In this document: piece by piece, positions 26,832-35,561 of the stretch
How positions within the stretch are numbered: position 1 is the first letter of the stretch
Layout: the number at the start of each line of letters is the position of its first letter
Origin: Methanoprimaticola sp047501175
GTDB lineage: Archaea; Thermoplasmatota; Thermoplasmata; Methanomassiliicoccales; Methanomethylophilaceae
Reading direction: 5' to 3'
DNA length: 64,000 nt
Assembly (NCBI RefSeq): GCF_047501175.1
Contig: NZ_JBEQWH010000006.1
Location: forward strand, 62,001 to 126,000
Translations under genes and position numbers: made by a program
The notes under the pieces: generated by a model
Told to the model about the DNA's origin: nothing
Databases searched by the model: none
What the model saw: the letters and a program-made list of their open reading frames with translations, nothing else

Positions 26832-27392
26832 ATGGCGCAGGGCGAGATCTATCTGGCGGGAGGCTGCTTCTGGGGGTTGGAGAAGGCCGTCGAGGACATC
26901 CCGGGGGTGACGTCGACGGAGTGCGGATACGCCAACGGGGACCCGCACTTCGAACCCGATTACATGCTGGTCTGTTCCGGGAAGTTCGGATACAGGGAGA
27001 CCGTGCGCGTGACATACGATCCGGACATCCTGCCCCTCGAGGACATCCTGGCTGTGTTCTTCTTCCTGATAGACCCTACTCAGGTCATGAGACAGGGGAA
27101 CGATTTCGGCATCCAGTATCAAACCGGCGTGTATTGGACGGATCCGGGGTCAGAAGCTATGGTTAGGAAGGTCTTTGCGACGGAATCCGCCAAGCATCCG
27201 GAATTCCATACGGAGTCCGGACCTCTGACCCAATGGCATCCTGCGGAGGAGAGTCACCAGAAGTACCTGGACCGGAACCCCGGGGGTTACTGTCACATCC
27301 CCGTGTGGAAGATGGTGGCCATCAGGGAGATAACATCCGCCGGGAGGAAGGGCGGGATCGAGCGATCGTATTTTCAAGATGGGCAGGTTTAA
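26832..27392 (+). CDS. msrA: Peptide methionine sulfoxide reductase MsrA
   Basis: 186 aa. MsrA reduces methionine-S-sulfoxide in proteins. The active-site GGCFWG places the nucleophilic Cys at residue 12. TECGYANGDP, DPTQVMRQGNDFG and YRSGVY-like IQYQTGVYW follow in the family order. Archaeal MsrA genes are patchy and often acquired from bacteria. No msrB is adjacent. Confidence 0.95.
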   Translation: MAQGEIYLAGGCFWGLEKAVEDIPGVTSTECGYANGDPHFEPDYMLVCSGKFGYRETVRVTYDPDILPLEDILAVFFFLIDPTQVMRQGNDFGIQYQTGVYWTDPGSEAMVRKVFATESAKHPEFHTESGPLTQWHPAEESHQKYLDRNPGGYCHIPVWKMVAIREITSAGRKGGIERSYFQDGQV

Positions 27393-27434
27393 ATATACCA
27401 TCTATATAGACGGGTCATTAACTCGGTGAATGAT

Positions 27435-27626
27435 ATGGGAAGAATAAGACCCACCTACATCAAGAGAGTCTCCATCGAACTCGTCAACAAGTACCCTCAG
27501 GCTTTCAGCAAGGACTTTGACGCTAACAAGGAAATGGTCAGTACTCTCACTGACGTCACATCCGTGAAGATGAGGAACAGGATCGCAGGATACATCACCC
27601 GCTACCTGTCCCATCCCGAGGCATGA
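27435..27626 (+). CDS. rps17e: Small-subunit ribosomal protein S17e
   Basis: 63 aa, the normal length for the archaeal protein. MGRIRPTYIKRVSIELV and the C-terminal VTSVKMRNRIAGYITRYL identify S17e, a 30S protein shared only with eukaryotes. The GTG at 27426 would add three residues, but ATG 27435 matches the family start. A T-run follows before the tRNA. Confidence 0.95.
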   Translation: MGRIRPTYIKRVSIELVNKYPQAFSKDFDANKEMVSTLTDVTSVKMRNRIAGYITRYLSHPEA

Positions 27627-27661
27627 GACAAACTCCTTAAGCCAACCTTTTTTGGCATTAT

Positions 27662-27738
27662 GCCCGCGTGGGGTAGCTTGGATATCCTGTGAGATTGCGG
27701 ATCTCTTGACCCGGGTTCGAATCCCGGCGCGGGCACCA
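27662..27738 (+). tRNA. tRNA-Arg (anticodon GCG), CCA encoded
   Basis: The acceptor stem GCCCGCG pairs perfectly with CGCGGGC, followed by discriminator A and a genomic CCA. The T arm is CCGGG-TTCGAAT-CCCGG. The best anticodon arm is TGAGA-TTGCGGA-TCTCT, giving GCG for Arg CGC/CGU codons; the 27-43 pair is T-T. The D arm needs a G-T 10-25 pair and also leaves a T-T mismatch. Confidence 0.8.
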
Positions 27739-27862
27739 TACTTTACTTTTGTCCGATGGTGCACCATCTTTCCACGTCCAATTGAACACTGCGACCCGAT
27801 CTCGGAGGACACGGGCAGGATATCGAGAATAATCGGCCCCGGGGGGCCGTAAGAGGTTGTGA

Positions 27863-28354
27863 TCACTCGGAGTTGGCCTTGACCTTTCCGATGATATCGA
27901 TGATGCCACCGATAGCGAGGATGGCTCCTCCGGCGAGGGAGATCCATGCTCCGATTCCAGTGGATGCCTTGACTCCAACTCCGATGAAGGTGAAGTCGAA
28001 GGAGCCGACCTCTCCGTTGTAGACGACGATCAGGACGATGGTCACGATCGCGAGGATCAGGGAAACGATCCCGAGGATCCTTCCGATGTTCTCCATGTGG
28101 AGGACTGTGGGAAGTATGGTGGTGAGGATCGCGATCACACCTGCAACGAGTGCGACGATGGGTGCGTAGTTGTACGCGAGTTCACTGAATTCCTCATCAG
28201 TGAATACAGTCCATCCGGAGTAGCTTTCGGTTTCGCTGAAGCTTGCAATGACCGTCGAGATGTCTATCCAGCTGAGGAAGACGCCCACGATCATCAGGAT
28301 GGCTCCGAGAAGCCCGACGAGACCGAGGATATTGGCTTTGCTGATTTCTGCCAT
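27863..28354 (-). CDS. Four-helix membrane protein of unknown function
   Basis: 163 aa with four hydrophobic helices: residues 8-28 (ILGLVGLLGAILMIVGVFL), about 65-85, about 92-113, and 134-156 (GAWISLAGGAILAIGGIID). A 35-residue Ser/Glu-rich loop lies between the first two. The spacing resembles small archaeal membrane proteins with a repeated Gly-rich helix, but I recognise no family. It is a single-gene unit. Confidence 0.7.
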   Translation of the reverse strand: MAEISKANILGLVGLLGAILMIVGVFLSWIDISTVIASFSETESYSGWTVFTDEEFSELAYNYAPIVALVAGVIAILTTILPTVLHMENIGRILGIVSLILAIVTIVLIVVYNGEVGSFDFTFIGVGVKASTGIGAWISLAGGAILAIGGIIDIIGKVKANSE

Positions 28355-28438
28355 GTTAAAACCTCACGGTTTTGTCCGCGCTCAAAGATTGGCCACAGGA
28401 GTATATAGTGCTATGTATGCAAACCCACGGATACGTCC

Positions 28439-30376
28439 TCATTCCTCGTCCGTATCGGGCTTGGGCCATACCTCGCGCACGACCTCCAGGTCCCCGGGCG
28501 GGACGATGCGCGAGATCTCCTCCTCCGGGACCTCGAACCTCTTTGCGATATCGTTGGTCCTCCTTCCGGACTTCGGCTTTCCCGGGCGGATGACGATGTA
28601 CTTCTCGCAGTTCCCGAAGCAGTCGACGGGCCCGCACATGACCTTTCTGGACCCTTCGTGGTAGACCTCCCCGATCGCCAGCTCCATCGGAAGGTGGTAT
28701 TCGTAGTTCCTCTTCCCGCGGACTATGAACGCTCCTCTGGGTACGAACTCGCCGGGATTGGGGGTCTTGCTGACCTGGTCCGGGAACACCCAGAACGCTC
28801 CGCCCTCGGACATCACCGCGATCCATGCCTTGGACTGTGCGAGAGCGAACAGGCACGCCTGGCGGAGCTCCTCCGAGGATGCCTTCGCCCCGTCCTTTAT
28901 GACGACCGAAGGGGCCCCGTGGACGTCGGCATGGGCATAGAGGTCCCCGTCCTTCAGGTGCTTCTTGACCACGTTGTCGTTGCTGTGCGTGTCCCTCCCG
29001 GCCATGACGAGGCGTCCGCCGGTGGTGATGAACCACTTGTATCTTTCGAACCAGAACTGCTTGGTGGGTGCGGCGCGCTCTGCCGCGAGCGCCTTCTCCC
29101 TGTCGATGCCCTTCTGCAGTTTGGAGAGCTCGTCGCGACTCTGCTTCAGAGCGTCCTCGGCGCGCTTCGCCTTCTCCCCGATGTCCTTGCCCTTCTGGTA
29201 GAGGTCTGACGCGTTGGCGTCCACCCCTTTCGTCCAATCCAGCGTCACGGTCTCGCCGCTCATGACGGCGGTGACGCGGGTCTTGGCGGGGTCTATGGAC
29301 TCGACGTATGGTATCTTCGACGCCCCTTCCTTCAGCTTCTCCCAGGTGATCTTCCTGGACTGCTCGTCCAGGACCTGGATGAGTCCCGCCGCCTTCTGGT
29401 AGTCCGCATAGAGCGCCTCGGCCTTCCTGCGGTACTCCTCCTCCTGGAGCTTGTAGTCCAGCAGGGTCTCCTCCTGCTTGGATATCCTCTTCTCGAGCCT
29501 CTCGACGGCCGGGTCCACATAGGCCTCCTCGAGCGCCTCCCCGGTCTCCTCGAGGTATGCCTCGATCAGTGCGGACATCGTGTTGTAGTGCTTGGACTCC
29601 AGGTATGAGCGGGACTGGAGCATGACGGGGGCGAAATCCTCGATCTTCCCGTCCTTGAGGTATGCCGTGGGTTCTGGGACCTGCAGCACATGGCCGACTA
29701 TGTCCTCCACCGCGGAGTACATCCTCGACACGGTGGCATCGTCCACGTCCTTGGATGGTGTGGACTTCTCGAGGCCCACGCGCGTGCAGACCTCCTCGGA
29801 GTACTGCCCTCCAAGGTTCACGGAGGTCGCCAGGGTCCTCACGGCATCCGCGTCGGACGCCCTGAACGATGACAGGAAATCCGCCTCGGTGGACCTAGTC
29901 GGGTCGAAGCGTGACTTCGGCATCACGTATGGTTCTCCGGGACGTGTCTTCCTGTCCTTCAGGGTCTTCTGGACGAGGCAGTTCTGGATCATGCCGTCCT
30001 TCACGAGGAGGACGTTGCCCCCTCCGAACATCTCGAAGATTAGCAGGTAGTCCCCGTCGGACTTGGACAGTTCCATCGTGACGATCCTGTCGAACCCGAC
30101 CTGCTCGACCTTCCCGATGCGCGCGTTGTCGATGTACTTCCTGAGATACGATGCGAATGTGGTGGGCATCGTGGGGGTCTCCGGCTTCTTGGAAGGGCAG
30201 TAGAGCCATTTCCTGTCCTCGAAGAGGAGTTCCGTCTTTCCCTGGCCCTGGACATTGAGTCTGAAAAGCACGTTCCCCGCACCCCAATGATGGATCTTGT
30301 CCATGTGGGCGCCTTCCAGTGATGCCAATTCCGTCACGATGGAACGGACGTCGAAGGAACTCATCTCTTTCTTCAT
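28439..30376 (-). CDS. rqcH: NFACT-family ribosome quality-control protein (Rqc2/NEMF/RqcH-like)
   Basis: 645 aa. The NFACT-N domain opens KKEMSSFDVRSIVTELASLE with the nearby HHWGAGNVLFRL; a long coiled coil follows (about 290-345 and 400-450). The NFACT-R domain contains WFERYKWFITTGGRLVMAGR DTHSN-like residues and ends with PRGAFIVRGKRNY. In eukaryotes and bacteria these proteins bind stalled 60S/50S-peptidyl-tRNA and direct C-terminal tailing. The acidic C-terminus is short. It stands alone. Confidence 0.9.
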   Translation of the reverse strand: MKKEMSSFDVRSIVTELASLEGAHMDKIHHWGAGNVLFRLNVQGQGKTELLFEDRKWLYCPSKKPETPTMPTTFASYLRKYIDNARIGKVEQVGFDRIVTMELSKSDGDYLLIFEMFGGGNVLLVKDGMIQNCLVQKTLKDRKTRPGEPYVMPKSRFDPTRSTEADFLSSFRASDADAVRTLATSVNLGGQYSEEVCTRVGLEKSTPSKDVDDATVSRMYSAVEDIVGHVLQVPEPTAYLKDGKIEDFAPVMLQSRSYLESKHYNTMSALIEAYLEETGEALEEAYVDPAVERLEKRISKQEETLLDYKLQEEEYRRKAEALYADYQKAAGLIQVLDEQSRKITWEKLKEGASKIPYVESIDPAKTRVTAVMSGETVTLDWTKGVDANASDLYQKGKDIGEKAKRAEDALKQSRDELSKLQKGIDREKALAAERAAPTKQFWFERYKWFITTGGRLVMAGRDTHSNDNVVKKHLKDGDLYAHADVHGAPSVVIKDGAKASSEELRQACLFALAQSKAWIAVMSEGGAFWVFPDQVSKTPNPGEFVPRGAFIVRGKRNYEYHLPMELAIGEVYHEGSRKVMCGPVDCFGNCEKYIVIRPGKPKSGRRTNDIAKRFEVPEEEISRIVPPGDLEVVREVWPKPDTDEE

Positions 30377-30414
30377 GGCTTACGCTATCGATGGGAGATA
30401 ATTAATGGTGTGCT

Positions 30415-31104
30415 TCAGAGTATGCGGATGCCTGCGATGGTCATCTCGCTTCTGGAGAAGCTTCCGAGCAGGGCGCCCACGGTCTCGGCGGCCTTGGACT
30501 GGACCTTGTGGAGGAGGGCGTAGACAGTCTCGACGACGACTGTCATCGCGGCCCTCTCGTCGACGCTCCCCGGTTCGTTGGCCATCTTCTCCATGATAAC
30601 GAATGCCGCACCCATGCACGCGTCCAGTCTGAGGTACGGATTGTCCACGTCGAGGGGTGCCGACCCGTTGGCGTTCGCGACGCTGACCCATCTGGCCACC
30701 ATGTCGTTGACCCTGGTGCGGATCTTCCAGTTCTCGTTGGCTATGCAGAGCAGCTCGGCGATACGCTGGGAGCGGTTCGATATGTAGACCTCGATGCAGA
30801 GGAGGTATGCCAGGGTGTCGGCCTTATCCGTATCGTCCGATATGTGCTTGGGCGCCTCGGCCATGACTTCGGACAGGGACATCATGATGATGTCCGAGAA
30901 TATGTCCTCCTTGCTCTTGTATATGTTATAGAGGCTCCCGTTCAGGATGCCAACGTTCTGAAGGATCTGCCGGGTGGTGGTCTTCTCATACCCCTGCTCC
31001 ACGAACAGCTTTATGGATTCCTCCAGGATCCTCTGACGCATCTCCTCGGTCTTGCCGCTGCGTCTCTTGTAACGCGGTTCCGAATGGGTGATCGTCAATG
31101 TCAT
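30415..31104 (-). CDS. TetR-family transcriptional regulator
   Basis: 229 aa. The N-terminal HTH (residues 22-65) reads RILEESIKLFVEQGYEKTTT and QILQNVGILNGSLYNIYKSK, a standard TetR DNA-binding domain. The C-terminal part is helical and probably binds a ligand. It is divergent from the MMPL exporter gene, with repeated palindromes (TTGAGCATGTTCAA) around that gene's promoter, so it most likely represses it. Confidence 0.9.
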   Translation of the reverse strand: MTLTITHSEPRYKRRSGKTEEMRQRILEESIKLFVEQGYEKTTTRQILQNVGILNGSLYNIYKSKEDIFSDIIMMSLSEVMAEAPKHISDDTDKADTLAYLLCIEVYISNRSQRIAELLCIANENWKIRTRVNDMVARWVSVANANGSAPLDVDNPYLRLDACMGAAFVIMEKMANEPGSVDERAAMTVVVETVYALLHKVQSKAAETVGALLGSFSRSEMTIAGIRIL

Positions 31105-31214
31105 CCTTCATTCCCCTTGTCGTTGTTACTCCTTTAAGTTATCGGTGGGCCGCACCTCATCTCGGCCTTCGATGGTATCGTCATCCCGATGATCGTCTTG
31201 TTTCGTGATACATA

Positions 31215-31265
31215 TTGAGCATGTTCAAAATATTTAAATATGATTTAAAATTTGAGCATGTTCAA
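31215..31265 (+). promoter_or_regulatory. MMPL promoter with two TetR-type operator copies
   Basis: The 14-bp near-palindrome TTGAGCATGTTCAA occurs at 31215-31228 and again at 31252-31265, 37 bp apart. Between them lies the TATA box TATTTAAATA (31230-31239). The second copy contains the ATG of the MMPL gene, so a bound regulator would block both TFB/TBP assembly and the start site. With a TATA-to-ATG distance of about 23 bp the message is probably leaderless. Confidence 0.7.
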
Positions 31266-33918
31266 GGTGAAAGGCGTGTTCGAGAGATATGCTCAGCATG
31301 TTCGGAAGCACCCAAAGGCGATCATAGCCGTGTGGGTTGTCGCCCTTCTGGTAGCGCTACCTTTCGCAGCGCAGGTCGGCGACGTCCTGAATTATGACAT
31401 GACGTCGATGGGCGGTCTGGATTCCGAGTCCTCAGAGGGACAGGAACTCGTAGACCAGTATTTTGACAGTTCTTTGAATACAGATACGGTCCTGGTGATA
31501 CCGTACGAGGACGTGAGTCAGCTTTCGGAGATCAAACAGAAGCTGATTGGGTCGGGAGTCTTATCGGACTCATTGGAGGACAGATTCGGTTCCGACATCT
31601 CATACAATATCATGGGAGCATTCAGTCATGAGGGCTCCAGCGGCGGTGCATACATGATCGCCGTCGCATTCGGAGGGGACCTGTCCGCGATGGACGAGGT
31701 CGGGAACCTCAGGGAAGCCGTCGCGGATGCGATGGATTCTGCCGGACTTTCCGAGAGGACGTATGTGACCGGATCCGTGCCTATCGCATACGATACGCTG
31801 GAAGGTGCGAATGCGGACATAGCGAAGATCGACCCCCTGTCGATCCTCATAATCCTCGTCCTACTGGGACTGTTCTTCTACACTCTGGTGACCGCTCTCG
31901 TGCCCCCGATGGTCGTCGGAACGGCATACGGGGTGGTCCTTGCACTGACATTCGCCCTAGGACAGGTGTTCGACATATTCTACATCACGAAGACGATCGT
32001 CCTCGTATCGATGCTCGGGGCAGGATGCGACTACTTCATATTCATCATCGCGAGATACAGGGAAGAGCGCAACTACAACGGGAAGAGCAAGGACGAGGCC
32101 CTCACGGAGGCAATCAAGTGGGCCGGGGAGTCCGTGTTCACGTCCGGACTGGCCGTGATAATCGGGTTTGCCGTGATGTCCCTCTGCTCCTTCAGCCTCG
32201 TCTCCTCGATGGCCGTGGTGCTGGCTATCGGGATAGTGCTCGCCATGCTCGCGGCGCTCACACTCATACCCGCAATACTGGCACTTGTCGGGGACAGGAT
32301 CTTCTGGCCGAGGAAGATGGACGACTATACCGGACAGAGCAGGATGCGCGGTGGGTTCTACGGACGTGCAGTCGGCGTTTCCAGAAGATATTTTGGCTGG
32401 GCGGGCAAGTTCTCTGTGAAGCATGCCAAGGCGATCGTGGCAGTGGCGATACTGCTGACCGTGCCCCTGGGATGCGTCGCATTGACCTCCGAGGACTCCT
32501 TCGACATGATCAGCGTCATGCCCGATTCCGAGGCGAAGGAGGGTGTCGACGCGATAACATCCAACACCGATGGCGGATACATGATGCCCACCTACATACT
32601 GATGGAGGCGGACCAGCCCCTTGTGGAGATCTCGGATCTCGGCAACGGCATACATACGTTGACATGGACGGATGCAGGGATGCGGTACGTCTCCGCCATA
32701 CAGGCCGGGTTGGTCGGTTCATCACTTGTCGGGGGAAGCCCGGGGGCGATCCAGGAGGCGGACGACAACATCGGGACCGTCCTGGGTCCGACACCCTGGA
32801 CGTACCTGTACTCGACGGCCGAGGGGATGGTCTCCGCACAGACGTATCAGCAGCTCTTCGACGCGTCATTCGAGCAGGCGAAGGCGATGGGAATGACGGA
32901 CGAGATGGCGAAGGCCGCCGCGGAGCAGTATGCCGCCGCTCATCTCTCTGAGTATGTCACGCCGAGCGTCGTGAACCATGCGATCCTGGAGCAGGCAGGG
33001 CTTCCGGAGATGGTCACTGGGCCTCTCGGACAGTTCTTCGATACATATCATGCGTGGGACAAGGCCCCCTCGGACATCCTCGCTCCCACGATGCCCGTCA
33101 CGGTGGCATCGCTGATCGACTACCAGGTCAATGTCGGTGCGGGGCTGATATCGTACAAGGCGGACAGTCCCGAAGGCAACGGGAGGTTCGTCCAGATAAT
33201 GCTCATCGTCAAGGACGAGCCCATGTCCAAGGCATCCATGGACTCGATCGGAAGTGCCAGGGATGTCATGGCCTCGTTCGTCGGGGAGAACCCCTGGGTC
33301 CAGGGATCCTGGGTCGTGGGGACCGCCGCCGTCCTCTATGACATATCGGATGTGGTGAACTCCGAGTTCAACTGGATCGAGCTGGGCGTCATGGTCCTGA
33401 TCTACATACTGCTGCTGTTCGTCCTCGGGGTGTACTTCACACCGATCAGGTCCCTCGTGACCATCATGATGAGCGTCCTATGGACGCTCGGCACGTTGCA
33501 CCTGGTGTTCGTGAACGCACTCGGCCTCGAGGTCATCTGGATAGTCCCGATAGTCCTGTTCGTCATCTGCCTGGGGCTCGGGATGGACTACGACATCCTG
33601 CTCACCACCCGCATAAGGGAAGGCAAGCTGAAGGGCCTGTCCAACGATGAGGCCATAGAGAACGCACTGTCCTGGTCCGGTTCGATCATAACCCTGTGCG
33701 GCCTGGTGATGGGCGGGACGTTCCTCACGCTGCTCGCCTCGGGGTCTAGCATGTTGCAGGAGCTCGGTTTCGCACTGGGATTCGCCATATTGGTGGATTC
33801 GCTGATCGTGGTCCCGTATGTGGTTCCCGCCCTGATGCATCTGATGGGCGATTGGAGCTGGAAGGGTCCGAGATTCCTTGCGAAGCGCAGAGGGGAATCC
33901 GTCTCGGATAAGAGCTGA
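31258..33918 (+). CDS. MMPL/RND-family membrane exporter
   Basis: 886 aa from ATG 31258. The layout is two repeats of a large extracytoplasmic domain and a bundle of six helices, as in MmpL/HpnN/SecDF-like proteins. GAGCDYFIFIIARYREER (about residues 257-274) and GLGMDYDILLTTRIREG in the second half are the intramembrane proton-relay Asp motifs (GxxxDYxxF). It is likely a proton-driven exporter of a lipid or hydrophobic compound. It is divergent from, and probably repressed by, the TetR gene. Confidence 0.9.
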   Translation: MFKVKGVFERYAQHVRKHPKAIIAVWVVALLVALPFAAQVGDVLNYDMTSMGGLDSESSEGQELVDQYFDSSLNTDTVLVIPYEDVSQLSEIKQKLIGSGVLSDSLEDRFGSDISYNIMGAFSHEGSSGGAYMIAVAFGGDLSAMDEVGNLREAVADAMDSAGLSERTYVTGSVPIAYDTLEGANADIAKIDPLSILIILVLLGLFFYTLVTALVPPMVVGTAYGVVLALTFALGQVFDIFYITKTIVLVSMLGAGCDYFIFIIARYREERNYNGKSKDEALTEAIKWAGESVFTSGLAVIIGFAVMSLCSFSLVSSMAVVLAIGIVLAMLAALTLIPAILALVGDRIFWPRKMDDYTGQSRMRGGFYGRAVGVSRRYFGWAGKFSVKHAKAIVAVAILLTVPLGCVALTSEDSFDMISVMPDSEAKEGVDAITSNTDGGYMMPTYILMEADQPLVEISDLGNGIHTLTWTDAGMRYVSAIQAGLVGSSLVGGSPGAIQEADDNIGTVLGPTPWTYLYSTAEGMVSAQTYQQLFDASFEQAKAMGMTDEMAKAAAEQYAAAHLSEYVTPSVVNHAILEQAGLPEMVTGPLGQFFDTYHAWDKAPSDILAPTMPVTVASLIDYQVNVGAGLISYKADSPEGNGRFVQIMLIVKDEPMSKASMDSIGSARDVMASFVGENPWVQGSWVVGTAAVLYDISDVVNSEFNWIELGVMVLIYILLLFVLGVYFTPIRSLVTIMMSVLWTLGTLHLVFVNALGLEVIWIVPIVLFVICLGLGMDYDILLTTRIREGKLKGLSNDEAIENALSWSGSIITLCGLVMGGTFLTLLASGSSMLQELGFALGFAILVDSLIVVPYVVPALMHLMGDWSWKGPRFLAKRRGESVSDKS

Positions 33919-33926
33919 GGCCCATG

Positions 33927-33982
33927 TGCCCGGGATGTTCCGGGCATTCAAACCTCTTCCATCCGTCCGGATTTCCGGACGG
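33927..33982 (+). terminator. Tandem terminator hairpins after MMPL gene
   Basis: Two perfect hairpins follow the stop: GCCCGG/CCGGGC (33928-33945) and CCGTCCGG-ATTT-CCGGACGG (33963-33982). Their position suits transcription termination before tRNA-Thr. Confidence 0.55.
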
Positions 33983-34093
33983 TTCTCTGTGAAAACAATG
34001 GTTTCCTCCTGTTTTCGACGGTCGTATCCATTGGTCCGGCACAGTCCGACAGTAACCTTTATCAAGAAGTTGTCAATACGCTGGATTACAACT

Positions 34094-34168
34094 GCCGCCG
34101 TGGCTAAGGGGTATAGCGACGCCTTGGTAAGGCGTAGGTCGTGGGTTCGATTCCCATCGGCGGCTCCA
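34094..34168 (+). tRNA. tRNA-Thr (anticodon GGT), CCA encoded
   Basis: The acceptor GCCGCCG pairs with CGGCGGC. The D stem is GCTA/TAGC, the anticodon arm is ACGCC-TTGGTAA-GGCGT, and the T arm is GTGGG-TTCGATT-CCCAT. The discriminator is T, typical of archaeal tRNA-Thr, and CCA is encoded. Confidence 0.93.
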
Positions 34169-34260
34169 TGTTATCTTTATCCAGACCCCATTCCAGCACA
34201 CCCTTCGTCACAGGGTCCGTTCCATATCGGTGCTCTTGATAGAAATTCCATGAGGAAGGG

Positions 34261-34276
34261 GCGGGGTGTCCCCCGC
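34261..34276 (-). terminator. Hairpin after DUF1015 gene
   Basis: GCGGGG (34261-34266) and CCCCGC (34271-34276) pair around a 4-nt loop. The hairpin lies 8 bp past the DUF1015 stop on the minus strand. Confidence 0.35.
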
Positions 34277-34283
34277 ATTATTG

Positions 34284-35474
34284 TCAGTGCATGCTGTACA
34301 GCACGAATCCGGACCAGATCTTGGGGAAGAAGTATGTGGTCTTCTTGGGCATGCGCTTGCCGTCCATCGCAAGTTCCCAGATGGTGTCCAGGCTGGGGTC
34401 GTTCAGTATGATCGCGGCCTCGTACTTCTTGGAGTCCATCTTCTCGAACGCCGAGTCCATCTCGGCATCGTATGAGACCTCCGCCTTCCCCTCGTCGGAC
34501 TTGAAGATGCCGTAGAGTACCTTCTGCTGTGCGACATAGGTGTCCAGTCTGAGGAGTCCGTTGTCCCCCTCGGACTCGGGATCGGCGAGGAAGCACCTTC
34601 CCGACTTCAGGACTATGCCCATCATGTGGTCCGGAAGCTGCGCCACCATCTCCTCCCTGGAGACCTCGGCGGTCTTCAGGACAGATTCGATGCCCTTCAC
34701 GATGTTCTTCTCGGAGATGTTGTCGGACCTGACCATCCTGTGGGTGGGCCAGATGACGAGTCCCTCGTCATCCGAGGGGACGAGGGTCGCGAGGACATAC
34801 TGCTTCTTCGGGTCGTCCGGGTTCTCGAGGGCATAGTTGAGCGCGGTCTCGTAGCGGTGGTGCCCGTCCGCGATGAGCATCTTCTGGTCCTTCATCTCGG
34901 CGGAGATCGCAGATGTGATCTCCGGGTCGGAGAGGACGTAGTATCTGTGCTCGACCCCGTCCTCGTCGACGAACCTGCAGACCAGTCTCTCGTTGTCCCT
35001 GATCCTCCTGTTGAGCTCGGGGGTCAGGCCTGTGAAGATGCCGAAGATGGACTCCAGGTGGGATTCCATGTCCCTCAGGAGGTTCAGGCGGTCCGCCTTC
35101 ACCTTGGAGAACGTCTCCTCGTGGGGGATGATGTTGCCGTCCTCGTACCTCTCGGTCCTGAGGATCCCGACGATGCCCCTGCGAACCCGGGTCTTCCCAT
35201 GGTCGTCGAAGGTCTGTTCGTAGATATAGAATGATGGGTCGTCCTGCTTCAGCTCGTTGTCGGCGATCCACTGGTCAAGTTCTTTCCTTGCGCTGTGATA
35301 CCTCTTGTCGGCATCGGGATTCAGGGTGAGCCTGGTGATGTTATGGGGCTTGGATTGCAGCTCTTTGAGATAGTCGGGACCTATGACGTCATACGGCGGC
35401 GAGATGCGGTCTCCGATATGGTCTCCAGCTTTGAGATTGGGCCTGAGGCCCTCGAACGGAAGGAACTCCACCAT
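34284..35474 (-). CDS. DUF1015-family protein
   Basis: 396 aa from ATG 35474. FEGLRPN, SPPYDVI and the central DGHHRYETALNY are the family signatures, and the C-terminal half is the conserved beta/alpha core. The family is widespread in archaea and bacteria; relatedness to SerK-type kinases has been proposed, but I do not assign a function. A TATA-like element (CAATTATAG, 35505-35513) favours ATG 35474 over 35495. Confidence 0.85.
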   Translation of the reverse strand: MVEFLPFEGLRPNLKAGDHIGDRISPPYDVIGPDYLKELQSKPHNITRLTLNPDADKRYHSARKELDQWIADNELKQDDPSFYIYEQTFDDHGKTRVRRGIVGILRTERYEDGNIIPHEETFSKVKADRLNLLRDMESHLESIFGIFTGLTPELNRRIRDNERLVCRFVDEDGVEHRYYVLSDPEITSAISAEMKDQKMLIADGHHRYETALNYALENPDDPKKQYVLATLVPSDDEGLVIWPTHRMVRSDNISEKNIVKGIESVLKTAEVSREEMVAQLPDHMMGIVLKSGRCFLADPESEGDNGLLRLDTYVAQQKVLYGIFKSDEGKAEVSYDAEMDSAFEKMDSKKYEAAIILNDPSLDTIWELAMDGKRMPKKTTYFFPKIWSGFVLYSMH

Positions 35475-35531
35475 CTTATCCTCGGGTGTCCGCACGCACC
35501 CGCACTATAATTGGATTCTGGACGTCCGGAG

Positions 35532-35554
35532 GGCCGGGACCTGTCGTCCCGGCC
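35532..35554 (-). terminator. Strong hairpin after hypE
   Basis: GGCCGGGAC and GTCCCGGCC form a perfect 9-bp stem around a CTGTC loop, 8 bp past the hypE stop on the minus strand. Confidence 0.55.
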
Positions 35555-35561
35555 GGTGCCC

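Noticed and set aside
27863..28354. Assigning the four-helix protein to a known transporter family
   Set aside because: Helix count and Gly-rich repeats are not diagnostic; no signature motif is present.
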